A DNA stretch of 64,000 nt from Labia minor (GCA_963082975.1 OY720348.1:23055146-23119145), one strand, 5' to 3'. Positions 11,141 to 21,545 are shown, numbered from the stretch's first letter. A program made the numbers and translations. Notes: generated by a model not told the origin, from the sequence alone.

Positions 11141-11838
11141 TTTTTTTGTAGCGATTTAAAGTGAGTCTTATTTTGAATTAAGAATAGGAAATTGGATGAT
11201 ATATAGTATTTCGTTCCTCTACTTTTTCTATAATAGTAGTTTGTTAATGTGGATTTTTATAAATTAATCCTAACTATAGTAGTTGCGTTTTTTTATTCTT
11301 TACACATTACAAAGATTCTTGAATCATCATATGGTAATCAATTATGAATCAATGGAATAATATCCGCTTAAAAATTGAAAATGCAAAAACATTCCAACTA
11401 AAATGCTTAAGGTTTGCTATGCAGTATATCTATTATCTCAAGAATTCAAATATCAATGAAAAATCTATTCAATATTATTTTCTTTATTATAATATAATAA
11501 CTATAACACAGATATTACAATAACTTTAATATTTGATATTGATTATTAATATTGTAAAAAATTAATTTATTAAATATTCCAACATTCAATTTTGATAAAT
11601 TAATAAAAAAATGTAATATTTATTAATTTGTCTAATAGATTATATGAAATTAAATTATGAGAAATAAACTATTTAAAAATGTTTCAAATAATTAATCAAT
11701 ATATGTCTTTTGTCAATACGTATTACATATATATTTAATTAATAAATATTTTAATAATTTTATTTCTATATTTATAAAAATAAATGAATCTATGTGAGTA
11801 TATATCCTATCCTATATATTATGCAAATTTGGATAAAA
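11141..11838. other. AT-rich spacer left of the Penelope-like insertion
   Basis: No recognised feature up to the left target duplication at 11839. Confidence 0.45.
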
Positions 11839-11849
11839 ATGAAATTCGA
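11839..11849. repeat. 11-bp target site duplication, left
   Basis: ATGAAATTCGA, repeated exactly at 17314-17324. It overlaps by two bases with the end of homology of the inverted copy. Confidence 0.8.
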
Positions 11850-13275
11850 TAATTATTAAGAGAATTTTTATTAAAAGACCACATTATTTGTATAAAATTA
11901 TTTATTAAATTAAAATAATTGTACAACGTTTCAACTGCTTATTCTGCAGTCGTTTTCAAGTAACCGTACGCTTGCTCCGATTCAAGCGGACTGATGCATG
12001 TCGGGACACGTCACCTCTTATATAGGCAGTGATATTGGCGCCAATTTTTGGCTCCAATTTTTACCGCCAATTCTTAATCTCAACATGAAGTCAGCAGCAA
12101 TTGTCAAAGCAAGCGTTTACAATCAAGAAGTATGATAGTGCATTATGTCTCTAAAATGAAGATACTAAATTATTTCCATAATCAAGATATATACACAAAT
12201 ACACATTAGATTAATTATATTTAATTTAATCTGACAAATTTTACTCATCCAACACTATGTTCCACATCTTATTAAGTCTATATCCATCCTCTTTGTTAAT
12301 ATTATTGGGATGATTATCAATTTCTATAGATTCTTTTATTTTTCTTTTCCACCAATTATTTTCAATATGAAGTGTTTCTACATTATCTAAATTTATTTTA
12401 TGTCCTGTTGTTAAGGCATGTTCTGCAATTGCTGATTGATTTGGATGTTTCAATCTAATGGCTCTCTCATGTTCAGACAGTCTTGTAGAAATCTTTCTAC
12501 TTGTTTCACCAATGTATACTTTTTTGCATTCACAAGTTACCTTATAAACTCCATTATTTTCGTTTTTAATTTTGTCTTTTATATTTGAGGTGAGAGAAGA
12601 CATTTGTTTATGAGGTTTATATGTTACTCTGATGTTGTGTTTCCTCAATTTTGACGCTATTTTTTCTGTTGTTCCTTTTATATAAGGTAATGTTATTTGT
12701 GATCTGTATATTGGTTTTTCATTTTCATTTTTGATTTCTGTCTTTTTTGTTTTACTGAATTTCCTAATTTCATATTCCGAGAAGCCATTGTTTATGAAAG
12801 CTTCCTTCAATCGTTGTTTTTCTTTTTTAATGTTTTCATTTGAGCATATCTCTTCGGCTCTTTTGTGCAGTGTTTTTATCACTCCATATTTTTGTGATGG
12901 ATGGTGGTGGGAATCTGCGTGGATATATCTGTTGGTGTGAGTTGTTTTCCTGAAAATATCAAACCTTAATCTATTCTGTTTCTTTTTAATTAATACATCA
13001 AGAAACGGTAACTCTTCATTTATTTCCCATTCAACGCTTAGTTTTATATTTTTATGTAAATTATTTGCTGCTTCTACAAATTTAACTAAAGAATCCTTAC
13101 CATGAGGCCAAATCATCAAAATATCATCCACATATCTAAGAAACAGTTTTGGTTTCTTTATTGCATTATTGACCAATTTTGATTCAAATTCTTCCATGAA
13201 TATGTTAGCGAATACTGGGCTTAGTGGACTACCCATAGCACATCCTTCTTTTTGCTTATAAATCTTTTTATCATA
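11848..13275 (-). mobile_element. Inverted partial PLE copy
   Basis: Exact-length reverse complement (1428 bp) of 15853-17280, with no indels that I can see. It lacks the last 33 bp of the element at its outer end. Its inner end meets the direct copy with a 4-base overlap (CATA, 13272-13275). Confidence 0.85.
12241..13274 (-). pseudogene. PLE RT/GIY-YIG C-terminal fragment (inverted copy)
   Basis: Open on the minus strand from the junction to the stop at 12241. The first ATG, at 13236, is the methionine of the RT motif B (MGSPLSP). It keeps motif C (YVDD), the region after the palm and the whole GIY-YIG domain, identical to residues 104-434 of the main copy. It lacks motif A, the fingers and the N-terminal region, so it cannot be an active RT. 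It could in principle still encode the nuclease domain. The open state reflects youth rather than selection. Confidence 0.8.
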
Positions 13276-13283
13276 CTTTATTT

Positions 13284-14159
13284 ATGATTTGGCCTCATGG
13301 TAAGGATTCTTTAGTTAAATTTGTAGAAGCAGCAAATAATTTACATAAAAATATAAAACTAAGCGTTGAATGGGAAATAAATGAAGAGTTACCGTTTCTT
13401 GATGTATTAATTAAAAAGAAACAGAATAGATTAAGGTTTGATATTTTCAGGAAAACAACTCACACCAACAGATATATCCACGCAGATTCCCACCACCATC
13501 CATCACAAAAATATGGAGTGATAAAAACACTGCACAAAAGAGCCGAAGAGATATGCTCAAATGAAAACATTAAAAAAGAAAAACAACGATTGAAGGAAGC
13601 TTTCATAAACAATGGCTTCTCGGAATATGAAATTAGGAAATTCAGTAAAACAAAAAAGACAGAAATCAAAAATGAAAATGAAAAACCAATATACAGATCA
13701 CAAATAACATTACCTTATATAAAAGGAACAACAGAAAAAATAGCGTCAAAATTGAGGAAACACAACATCAGAGTAACATATAAACCTCATAAACAAATGT
13801 CTTCTCTCACCTCAAATATAAAAGACAAAATTAAAAACGAAAATAATGGAGTTTATAAGGTAACTTGTGAATGCAAAAAAGTATACATTGGTGAAACAAG
13901 TAGAAAGATTTCTACAAGACTGTCTGAACATGAGAGAGCCATTAGATTGAAACATCCAAATCAATCAGCAATTGCAGAACATGCCTTAACAACAGGACAT
14001 AAAATAAATTTAGATAATGTAGAAACACTTCATATTGAAAATAATTGGTGGAAAAGAAAAATAAAAGAATCTATAGAAATTGATAATCATCCCAATAATA
14101 TTAACAAAGAGGATGGATATAGACTTAATAAGATGTGGAACATAGTGTTGGATGAGTAA
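13284..14159 (+). pseudogene. PLE fragment: post-palm region plus GIY-YIG nuclease
   Basis: A 291-residue frame starting at the ATG of MIWPHG, just after the YVDD motif, and running to the normal stop. RT motifs B and C were removed by the 158-bp deletion. The GIY-YIG nuclease part is intact: GVY and YIG separated by a CEC pair, then R and E residues of ETSRKISTRLSEHE. It is identical in sequence to the C-terminus of the main copy. Any protein made from here would be nuclease only. Confidence 0.75.
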
Positions 14160-14354
14160 AATTTGTCAGATTAAATTAAATATAATTAATCTAATGTGTA
14201 TTTGTGTATATATCTTGATTATGGAAATAATTTAGTATCTTCATTTTAGAGACATAATGCACTATCATACTTCTTGATTGTAAACGCTTGCTTTGACAAT
14301 TGCTGCTGACTTCATGTTGAGATTAAGAATTGGCGGTAAAAATTGGAGCCAAAA

Positions 14355-14366
14355 ATTGGCGCCAAT
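14355..14366. promoter_or_regulatory. Palindrome ATTGGCGCCAAT in PLE upstream region
   Basis: Perfect 12-bp palindrome 10 bp before the TATA-like box. The same sequence is present in the downstream copy and, inverted, near 12030. It could be a protein-binding site; the function is unknown. Confidence 0.4.
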
Positions 14367-14375
14367 ATCACTGCC

Positions 14376-14383
14376 TATATAAG
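14376..14383 (+). promoter_or_regulatory. TATA-like box of PLE promoter region
   Basis: TATATAAG lies 140 bp upstream of the first ATG (14516) in the direct repeat; the equivalent in the right repeat is 17104-17111. The position fits a promoter carried by the pLTR, as established for Penelope. This is an inference from sequence only. Confidence 0.4.
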
Positions 14384-14440
14384 AGGTGACGTGTCCCGAC
14401 ATGCATCAGTCCGCTTGAATCGGAGCAAGCGTACGGTTAC

Positions 14441-14473
14441 TTGAAAACGACTGCAGAATAAGCAGTTGAAACG
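14441..14473 (+). ncRNA. Conserved stem-loop, hammerhead-like remnant
   Basis: TTGAAAA, then a perfect 7-bp stem CGACTGC (14448-14454) / GCAGTTG (14462-14468) with loop AGAATAA, then AAACG. Copies occur at 17176-17196 and, inverted, at 11932-11952. PLEs are known to carry hammerhead ribozymes in the pLTR with a core CUGANGA-stem II-GAAA. Here the position and the GAAAC match, but TTGAAAA deviates at C3 and G8 and the closing pair shares the G of GAAA. It is therefore either degenerate or only structurally similar. Confidence 0.45.
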
Positions 14474-14515
14474 TTGTACAATTATTTTAATTTAATAAAT
14501 AATTTTATACAAATA

Positions 14516-15487
14516 ATGTGGTCTTTTAATAAAAATTCTCTTAATAATTATCAAAATAACCACAAAAGCTTTAATAAATACATTTATGAGAAATATAACC
14601 TAAAAATTCAAAAGCAGGTAAGGAGTTATGATGGATTAATTGTTAAAAAAGCAAAATTATTAAGTTCTTTGAATTTCTTAAAAAGATGTCGTGATCAAGA
14701 TATTATACCAAAAGGCTTTTATATTAAGCGAGTTGTATACACAAAAAGAGCGACTAGCATATATAATAATGCTAGTTTGGCTCTGTTACGAGAACGCATC
14801 ACAAATATCAGGCAAGTTTTATTTACATTAGACACTGATTTATTCAATATATATAATAATCTAAAATCTGTTTTAACCCAGGAAGAAATTTCTTATTTGC
14901 AGCACGTATCCCAGACACACTTTAAATTTACACATAAAAAACAAACCGATATTCAAAAATCAAAATTTGATAAACTTTCATTCAATAAGACTAAAACATC
15001 TATTCAGAATTTTGATAATAACAAATTAGTAGTCAATCTATCAAATAAAAGTCTTGACAAAAATACCATCTCAGTGTTAGCAAAAGGACCAAAGTTCTCC
15101 ATAGCACCGAATAAAATTCCAAAAATTGAGATAGTTAGTTCAATTGAATCATCCTTATATAACTTACCAAACAACATTGCAGAGGAAATTAGATTTGATA
15201 CGATTAACATACTGAAAAATGCTAAACCACCCAAACCAAATTTGACAAAATCTGAGATGCGTGCTCTGAAGGAAATTAGAAACGATGACTCTCTAAAGAT
15301 TATCCCTGCCGACAAAGGTAACGCCACTGTTGTAATGAATACAGTGGATTATAAACAAAAAATGGAAAATATTTTGAATTCTTCTACCTACGAAATACAG
15401 AAAAAAGATCCAACGGATAAATTCTGTAGAAAACTAAAATCAATAATAAAGAATCTACCTATTGAGGAAAAGATAAAGATAAATTAA
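14516..15487 (+). CDS. PLE polyprotein, N-terminal part (before frame break)
   Basis: N-terminal region of the Penelope-like reverse transcriptase, about 323 residues from the first ATG (14516; the frame is open 14 codons further upstream without ATG). It carries the conserved PLE segments before the palm: the block ending KPPKPNLTKSEMRALKEIR and the NDDSLKIIPADKGNATVVM motif, which is the PLE/RT finger region with the conserved ADKG. It ends at a stop after EEKIKIN. The adjacent downstream frame continues KPKDPQIPKIYGNPKIHK, the next conserved RT block, so the stop is due to a one-base frame change near 15475-15490. Together the two parts would make about 790 residues, a normal PLE length. 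Synthesis of an active protein would need frameshifting or a repaired allele. Confidence 0.85.
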   Translation: MWSFNKNSLNNYQNNHKSFNKYIYEKYNLKIQKQVRSYDGLIVKKAKLLSSLNFLKRCRDQDIIPKGFYIKRVVYTKRATSIYNNASLALLRERITNIRQVLFTLDTDLFNIYNNLKSVLTQEEISYLQHVSQTHFKFTHKKQTDIQKSKFDKLSFNKTKTSIQNFDNNKLVVNLSNKSLDKNTISVLAKGPKFSIAPNKIPKIEIVSSIESSLYNLPNNIAEEIRFDTINILKNAKPPKPNLTKSEMRALKEIRNDDSLKIIPADKGNATVVMNTVDYKQKMENILNSSTYEIQKKDPTDKFCRKLKSIIKNLPIEEKIKIN

Positions 15488-16887
15488 AACCGAAAGATCC
15501 ACAAATACCAAAAATATACGGTAATCCCAAAATCCATAAAACCAACAAACCTTTAAGACCAATAGTTAGTCAAATCAATTCAGTGACTTACAACTCATCA
15601 AAATATCTAGCACATTTGTTAAAACCATTTACAGGTACTAATTTTTCATACGTTAAAAATTCCACCCACTTAGTAGAAATGTTATCAAAAGTAGAAATTA
15701 CAAAAAATGATATATTGGTGAGTCTGGATGTGGACTCCTTGTACACAAATGTTCCTATTGACGAGACCATTGAGATTATAAAATCAAACATTACATTAGA
15801 TAAAAATACTCTCGAATTAATAGAATTTTGCCAAAAATCTACATACTTTATTTATGATAAAAAGATTTATAAGCAAAAAGAAGGATGTGCTATGGGTAGT
15901 CCACTAAGCCCAGTATTCGCTAACATATTCATGGAAGAATTTGAATCAAAATTGGTCAATAATGCAATAAAGAAACCAAAACTGTTTCTTAGATATGTGG
16001 ATGATATTTTGATGATTTGGCCTCATGGTAAGGATTCTTTAGTTAAATTTGTAGAAGCAGCAAATAATTTACATAAAAATATAAAACTAAGCGTTGAATG
16101 GGAAATAAATGAAGAGTTACCGTTTCTTGATGTATTAATTAAAAAGAAACAGAATAGATTAAGGTTTGATATTTTCAGGAAAACAACTCACACCAACAGA
16201 TATATCCACGCAGATTCCCACCACCATCCATCACAAAAATATGGAGTGATAAAAACACTGCACAAAAGAGCCGAAGAGATATGCTCAAATGAAAACATTA
16301 AAAAAGAAAAACAACGATTGAAGGAAGCTTTCATAAACAATGGCTTCTCGGAATATGAAATTAGGAAATTCAGTAAAACAAAAAAGACAGAAATCAAAAA
16401 TGAAAATGAAAAACCAATATACAGATCACAAATAACATTACCTTATATAAAAGGAACAACAGAAAAAATAGCGTCAAAATTGAGGAAACACAACATCAGA
16501 GTAACATATAAACCTCATAAACAAATGTCTTCTCTCACCTCAAATATAAAAGACAAAATTAAAAACGAAAATAATGGAGTTTATAAGGTAACTTGTGAAT
16601 GCAAAAAAGTATACATTGGTGAAACAAGTAGAAAGATTTCTACAAGACTGTCTGAACATGAGAGAGCCATTAGATTGAAACATCCAAATCAATCAGCAAT
16701 TGCAGAACATGCCTTAACAACAGGACATAAAATAAATTTAGATAATGTAGAAACACTTCATATTGAAAATAATTGGTGGAAAAGAAAAATAAAAGAATCT
16801 ATAGAAATTGATAATCATCCCAATAATATTAACAAAGAGGATGGATATAGACTTAATAAGATGTGGAACATAGTGTTGGATGAGTAA
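15488..16887 (+). CDS. PLE reverse transcriptase palm and GIY-YIG endonuclease
   Basis: Second part of the PLE protein. Numbering from 15583, RT motif A is SLDVDSLYTNVP (47-58), motif B GCAMGSPLSP (101-110) and motif C YVDD (138-141). The C-terminal GIY-YIG nuclease has GVY at 332-334 and YIG at 344-346, the C338/C340 pair between them as in other PLEs, then ETSRKISTRLSEHE and further H residues. The RT copies RNA at a nick made by the nuclease. All key residues are present. The frame is open upstream of 15583 to about 15481 and holds KIYGNPKIHK and KPLRPIVS. No ATG starts it, so it depends on the upstream part. It is followed by the 3' UTR and the right repeat. Confidence 0.88.
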
Positions 16888-17313
16888 AATTTGTCAGATT
16901 AAATTAAATATAATTAATCTAATGTGTATTTGTGTATATATCTTGATTATGGAAATAATTTAGTATCTTCATTTTAGAGACATAATGCACTATCATACTT
17001 CTTGATTGTAAACGCTTGCTTTGACAATTGCTGCTGACTTCATGTTGAGATTAAGAATTGGCGGTAAAAATTGGAGCCAAAAATTGGCGCCAATATCACT
17101 GCCTATATAAGAGGTGACGTGTCCCGACATGCATCAGTCCGCTTGAATCGGAGCAAGCGTACGGTTACTTGAAAACGACTGCAGAATAAGCAGTTGAAAC
17201 GTTGTACAATTATTTTAATTTAATAAATAATTTTATACAAATAATGTGGTCTTTTAATAAAAATTCTCTTAATAATTATCAAAATAACCACAAAAGCTTT
17301 AATAAATACATTT
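16888..17313 (+). repeat. PLE 3' untranslated region / right pLTR end
   Basis: Repeats 14160-14585 without visible difference: the ATTGGCGCCAAT palindrome, TATATAAG (17104-17111), the stem-loop (17176-17196) and possible AATAAA signals around 17222. It ends at CATTT before the right target duplication. Confidence 0.8.
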
Positions 17314-17324
17314 ATGAAATTCGA
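17314..17324. repeat. 11-bp target site duplication, right
   Basis: ATGAAATTCGA, identical to 11839-11849. Confidence 0.8.
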
Positions 17325-17545
17325 CATTTATATATTGGCTAGAATTTTATTTCAAATTATTATTATATTGTATTTATATTTTTAATAAGTTAATATAATT
17401 TTTGTGAATATTATTATTAAGATAAATTGTGTTTAATTGCAAGTTTAGTTCATTTTTATAAATATAAAATGAGTAGCTTAAATTTATCAAAGAAAATTAA
17501 TATATATTTATTGATTTATTTATTTATATATAAAAATATTTGAAA
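17325..17545. other. AT-rich spacer
   Basis: No feature recognised between the PLE and the LINE fragment. Confidence 0.4.
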
Positions 17546-17886
17546 ATAGGATTCTTGGCAGCATTTATAGGCCAAAGAAAGATGATGTCACGGGGAATGA
17601 CAGAGACTGCATAACGAGGAATTGCATGATCTCTATGCATCTCCAGACATTGTTAGGATCCTAATATCGAGGAGGTTGCGATGGACAGGTCACGTGGTAG
17701 GAAAGACTGGCTAAAGATATATTGATGGGAAAACCGGAAGACTAAAGACAATGTAGGAAGGGACGAAAAGAAAAGGTAAAAAATAAGAATTGGAAGGGGG
17801 TAGCAGAGGATAAGAACATTTGGAGAAATGTGGATGCTGCGACCAAGAACTTTCGAGTTCCGTAGAGCCACAGAGATAGATAGATA
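17546..17886 (+). pseudogene. LINE (non-LTR) 3' end remnant
   Basis: Reads, with frame breaks, ILGSIYRPKK, then EELHDLYASPDIV, IKSRRLRWTGHV and WRNVDAATKNFRVP. This is the conserved C-terminal tail found after the RT in many arthropod non-LTR elements. It ends FRVP-stop, GAGCCACAGAGATAGATAGATAC. The same 3' end occurs at 40554 (inverted) and 44260. Several frameshifts, not functional. Confidence 0.7.
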
Positions 17887-18672
17887 CATAAATTTTTTTA
17901 TTAAAAAAAAGATATCGGTGAGAGTGGTACATATTGGTACATATTTCACGGGGGGCAGATTTAGTTTTTGCCTTAAATCTTAAACTAATCCTTAGTTCTT
18001 GCTTGTAGAAAAAGTGCAGCACAATCAAATTGTCAGTGAAAAACAGGTTAGTATTTATTAAGAATTTTATTTTTACAACATATATAGTAATTTTCATTTA
18101 AAATTTCAAAAAATTTCATTTCTAAATTGTAAAAGTGAGTTTTTAATGTAAATATTGTCAATTAAATCGTACTATAATTAAATTTATAGTATTTTCTTTA
18201 AAACCACCACATAATAATTGTTCTAAGTATAACAACATAGCATTCTAAATTTTCAAAATTTTTGTATGCTACACTTTGGGACACAAGATATGCCAAGTTA
18301 ACTTTTATTTTACAAAAATATATTGTCTTTATATTTAATTTTTTTATTTAATCTAAATGATCTATGTTTATTAATCGTTATTTTTTCTTTTAGGAGTCAG
18401 AGATGAGCCAAGATAAGCCACCAGGTAGTTAGAACACCTTGGGATAAGTTACAAATTTACTAAATATTTTTTGTTTAATCTTTCTATAATGGAAATGAGA
18501 TTAAAAGAAATTTAATTATATAGAGAGAAACAGCGCACGAACACTAAGAGCAATATTTTAGGAATAATTCATCCACATAAAAAAAATTAGAAAAAGGATT
18601 GAAAAAAAAAATGTGTCCCAAGGTGAGCCACTCCACATATATATATAATTAATTAATATATTTATTTTTTAA
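17887..18672. other. AT-rich spacer
   Basis: No supported gene. Minus-strand frames at 17653-18097 are reverse readings of the LINE tail and flanking DNA. Confidence 0.45.
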
Positions 18673-18932
18673 GGTGCCGTCTCCTTTTCGGAGTTTGGCT
18701 ATCATCATGACTAGGATAGCCTTAGAAGCTGCTCAGCCATGATGATTTTTCTAGAGAATGTTAATGCGGTGGTTTCCCGTATATAGAAGCAGGAACTAGA
18801 AGCTCCTGGAGCCGGAGACAATTGATGTTAAATTTAATTTATTAGAAAAATTTAATTTGTTCTTAGGTGGAATCGAACACCGACTTCTTGTGTAGAAAAT
18901 TGCCACGCTACACTCTCGGCCAAGCGGTCTCC
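18673..18932 (-). mobile_element. SINE, tRNA-derived (SINE-2)
   Basis: The tRNA-like head is at the high-coordinate end on the minus strand. Box A is TGGCCGAGAGTG (complement of about 18911-18922), box B is TGTTCGATTCC (complement of about 18866-18876), with a G-rich GGAGACCGC start. The body is a tRNA-unrelated region. The box A form recalls tRNA-Ser or tRNA-Leu. It is not a true tRNA, because the cloverleaf stem GGAGACC has no matching 3' acceptor. Confidence 0.65.
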
Positions 18933-19191
18933 ATATAATTATTATAGTAGTACTTATCATTGAGTAAAAATATGTCTTGTCTAAAGAGTAAATAAATTGT
19001 CATAATAATAATAGAAAATGGATGGAATTAAAAAAAATAATTTTTTATTTAATAGAATGAAACATGAAAGATACCATTCCATTTTATGTTGATTTTAAAT
19101 CGAAAAATAAAAAAAAATTGCAATTTTATTTATTTATTTATTTTCCAGGTCTCCTACTTATTAAATAATAATATTTTAATAAATCTATATT

Positions 19192-19235
<44 letters not shown>

Positions 19236-20032
19236 AATAATAAACTAAATTAAATAAAAATCGGTGAATTATTGGAAATAAATACACGATTTTTATCTTC
19301 AATCTTTATTGAATTGCTGTTAAATTTTGCAATCTGTTTTTAGAAATATGTAAATAAATATTCAATTGGATAAAAAGATCATAAACCTCATAGAAGACAA
19401 TAAATATATGGTCATTGAATAGGAGGAAAAAATTGAGGTTATTCAAGAAACTAACCAAAAGTGGGGTACGTTTTCGTACCTATTATGCAAAATTCTTTGA
19501 ATATTTAACACAACTTTTCAGTATATTTGTTTTATATTTATTGATGAAACTGCGGATTGGACAAACATATGAAGAAGCTACTATTAATTTTTTCAGTTCT
19601 TTCTTTCTCCTACTTGTGAATTAAAAATAAATGGTTTTTGTATAAATTATAATAAACATAGCATGTTAGTCTACAATATACAGAAAGTAAATAATATAAG
19701 AAGTGGTGGAAATATATTAAATAAAATATATTTAAATGTTGGTAAAAATAAATTAAAATGTTCATATTAATACACCTTGGATTGTTTTCATGTAATTTGT
19801 CAAAAAGTAATTAATAATATAATTTAAAGTAAAAATATTATATTAATGAGATTCTTTTAAAACATCTATAATCTGATTAAAGTAGCACAAGTTATAAGAA
19901 TCTATGAGAATACAATGTATAGTGGCGGAAAAAAGTAAATGACATAGTGGCGCTGTTGTCGTGCAATCAACTGGTTGAGAAGGCGCATTGCCATTGCCCG
20001 GCAACGGCACTACCGTGACACCCTTTACTTTT
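18933..20032. other. AT-rich spacer with (TA)n
   Basis: Contains the (TA)n run listed at 19195. A short GC-richer patch at 19920-20030 contains CATTGCCCGGCAACGGCAC, an imperfect inverted repeat next to family B. No gene. Confidence 0.45.
19195..19232. repeat. (TA)n microsatellite
   Basis: About 19 TA units. Confidence 0.9.
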
Positions 20033-20657
20033 TACCGACCGACGATAGTAAGGGAGGTATTGTTTTCACACCAAATTTCACATGTGGCGATTTTTATATA
20101 TCTCCACGAATCATGCATTTTCTTAACAGAAAAATGTATTTTTAGCATGATGCCTGTCCGTCTGTCCGTCCGTATAGATGTGTACAGAAGCTTGAACGGC
20201 TCAACGGATTTTGGTAATTTGGTATATTTACTTAATGCATCAGTATGATGAATTGATCAACTTTTGGTGTATATCCGGAAGCCGGAAGTGGTAGTATTAC
20301 CGATCGACGATAGGAAGGGAAGGGTTATTTTCACACCAAATTTCACATGAGGAGATTTTTTTTATATATTTCCACAAATCATGTACTTTGTATCGGTTTT
20401 ATCCTCTGGAAAATCATCTTCATTAGTTTTTTCTTAATTTAAAATTATATGACGTCATCCAGCCCTTCATGAAGTCACACATCCAGCTATTACTTATATA
20501 TTATAAATAAAATAAAATTAAAAATATTTATGTTATATCCATATATGTATTTTATTACATTAATAGATATATTAAAATTATTTGAAATTGTTTCTGTAGA
20601 TGGAAATTAATTTACTTCAAACCGTCGGTCGGTTCTGCGCCTGGCCACAGGTTAACT
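20033..20657 (+). mobile_element. Family B (Helentron-like) copy
   Basis: Complete ends. It begins ACCGACCGACGATAG after CTTTTT, followed by TTTTCACACCAAATTTCAC, a short GTCCGTCT tract at 20156-20175, and the terminal CGTCGGTCGGT. The hairpin region GCGCCTGGCCACAGGTTAAC has its left arm mutated. T-rich sequence flanks both ends. Confidence 0.6.
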
Positions 20658-21105
20658 TATTTCTATAGCTATACATATAGATTTCTTTTTAGGCCTTGAA
20701 AACAGCTCTGAGAAAAATCACTTTTTGTTTTTTTTTTTTTTTATAATTTTTCTAATTAATCATATTATCTGTCAAAATTAAAACATTGCAATGATTCAAA
20801 GTGGTTTAATTATCTGTCTGTGAAACATAAAATATATTAATATTATATATATATATATATATATATGTATGTTGATTGATCATCTACAGATATAAATTCA
20901 CTGAGGCGTATATTGAATTAAAGAATAGAAGAATGGATGATATTCATAATATTTGATCCAACCAATAAATTCTGAGTATATCGCTTTACAATTAATCCAG
21001 ATAAAAATATTTTTTAAATAAATTTGAATTCTCCAGTTCTAAAAACTAAAGAAAATCTAAATTTTAAACAATTTACAAAGAAAATATAATAACAATGTAT
21101 ATTTA

Positions 21106-21145
<40 letters not shown>

Positions 21146-21470
21146 TGTGAGAGAGGGAGAGAAAAAAAATATAAAAAAAACATTGGTTTTGATTTACCTA
21201 CAATAAATGAACAACGAATTCTGAGAATTACTTTTCATAATTAATTATTTTAAATGTATCCTTGTATATATAAATTTAAAAAAAATATTTATTTTTAAAA
21301 ATACATTTGATAATTAGATAATCTCCATAAGCATGTATATATAGAATAATAAAACCATTACAAATATTTTTGAATGACTTTTCCTTGCTTCTCTCTCTCA
21401 TATACTATAAACATTGCTATTCGAAACTAATAATTTAAAAGTACAAAAGGTGGGTGGAGTAGTAGTTTTT
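20658..21470. other. AT-rich spacer with (TA)n and (GA)n
   Basis: (TA)n at about 20844-20866 and 21109-21141, the latter followed by a GAGAGAGGGAGAG run. Nothing else recognised. Confidence 0.45.
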
Positions 21471-21476
21471 ATATAT

Positions 21477-21545
21477 AAATCATTGGGAGCGGCTGGAATT
21501 GAACTTAAAAAGTAAAACGCTTTGATTGCCAGGCCTTCAGGGAGC
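21477..21545 (-). repeat. tRNA-like fragment (SINE head or tRNA relic)
   Basis: The complement reads CGGCTCCCTGAAGGCCTGG...AAGTTCAATTCC...GCCGCTCCC, with a box-B-like AGTTCAATTCC. The ends CGGCTCCC and GGGAGCGG could pair only partly, and box A is poor. Likely a SINE head or decayed tRNA. Confidence 0.35.

Larger units (their letters stand above)
13272..14585 (+). mobile_element. Direct partial PLE copy (upstream pLTR)
   Basis: Equivalent to 15842-17313 with a 158-bp deletion at the microhomology ATGAT (13284-13288). It ends inside the N-terminal coding region of the main copy, so the repeat includes the 3' coding part, 3' UTR, promoter-like region and first codons. In PLEs this repeat supplies the promoter for the downstream body. 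Confidence 0.85.
11850..17313 (+). mobile_element. Compound Penelope-like element (PLE), 5.46 kb
   Basis: Three copies of one retroelement joined as a single insertion: an inverted partial copy (11848-13275), a direct partial copy (13272-14585), and the main body running to 17313. The direct repeat between 13272-14585 and 15842-17313 is the partial tandem arrangement (pLTR) known from Penelope of Drosophila virilis, where an inverted truncated piece upstream is also common. The encoded protein has the PLE domain order, RT followed by GIY-YIG nuclease. The 11-bp duplication around the whole unit shows it arrived as one event. The three copies of the C-terminal 291 residues are identical, which means a recent insertion. 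Confidence 0.9.

Noticed and set aside
10971-11159. 62-codon frame with TH repeats
   Set aside because: Translation of the (CA)n microsatellite inside family A.
12731-12940. 69-codon frame opposite the PLE coding region (also at 13460-13669 and 16188-16397)
   Set aside because: Antisense shadow of the conserved PLE frame. It is repeated only because the PLE is.
14372-14480. Canonical hammerhead ribozyme
   Set aside because: No CUGANGA core was found on either strand; only the stem-loop with GAAAC remains, so it is reported as hammerhead-like and not as a ribozyme.
15004-15327. 107-codon minus-strand frame
   Set aside because: Antisense to the PLE N-terminal coding region, which has real RT-type motifs.
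18866-18932. Functional tRNA gene
   Set aside because: Box A and box B are good, but the acceptor stem does not pair and a long tRNA-unrelated body follows, as in a SINE.
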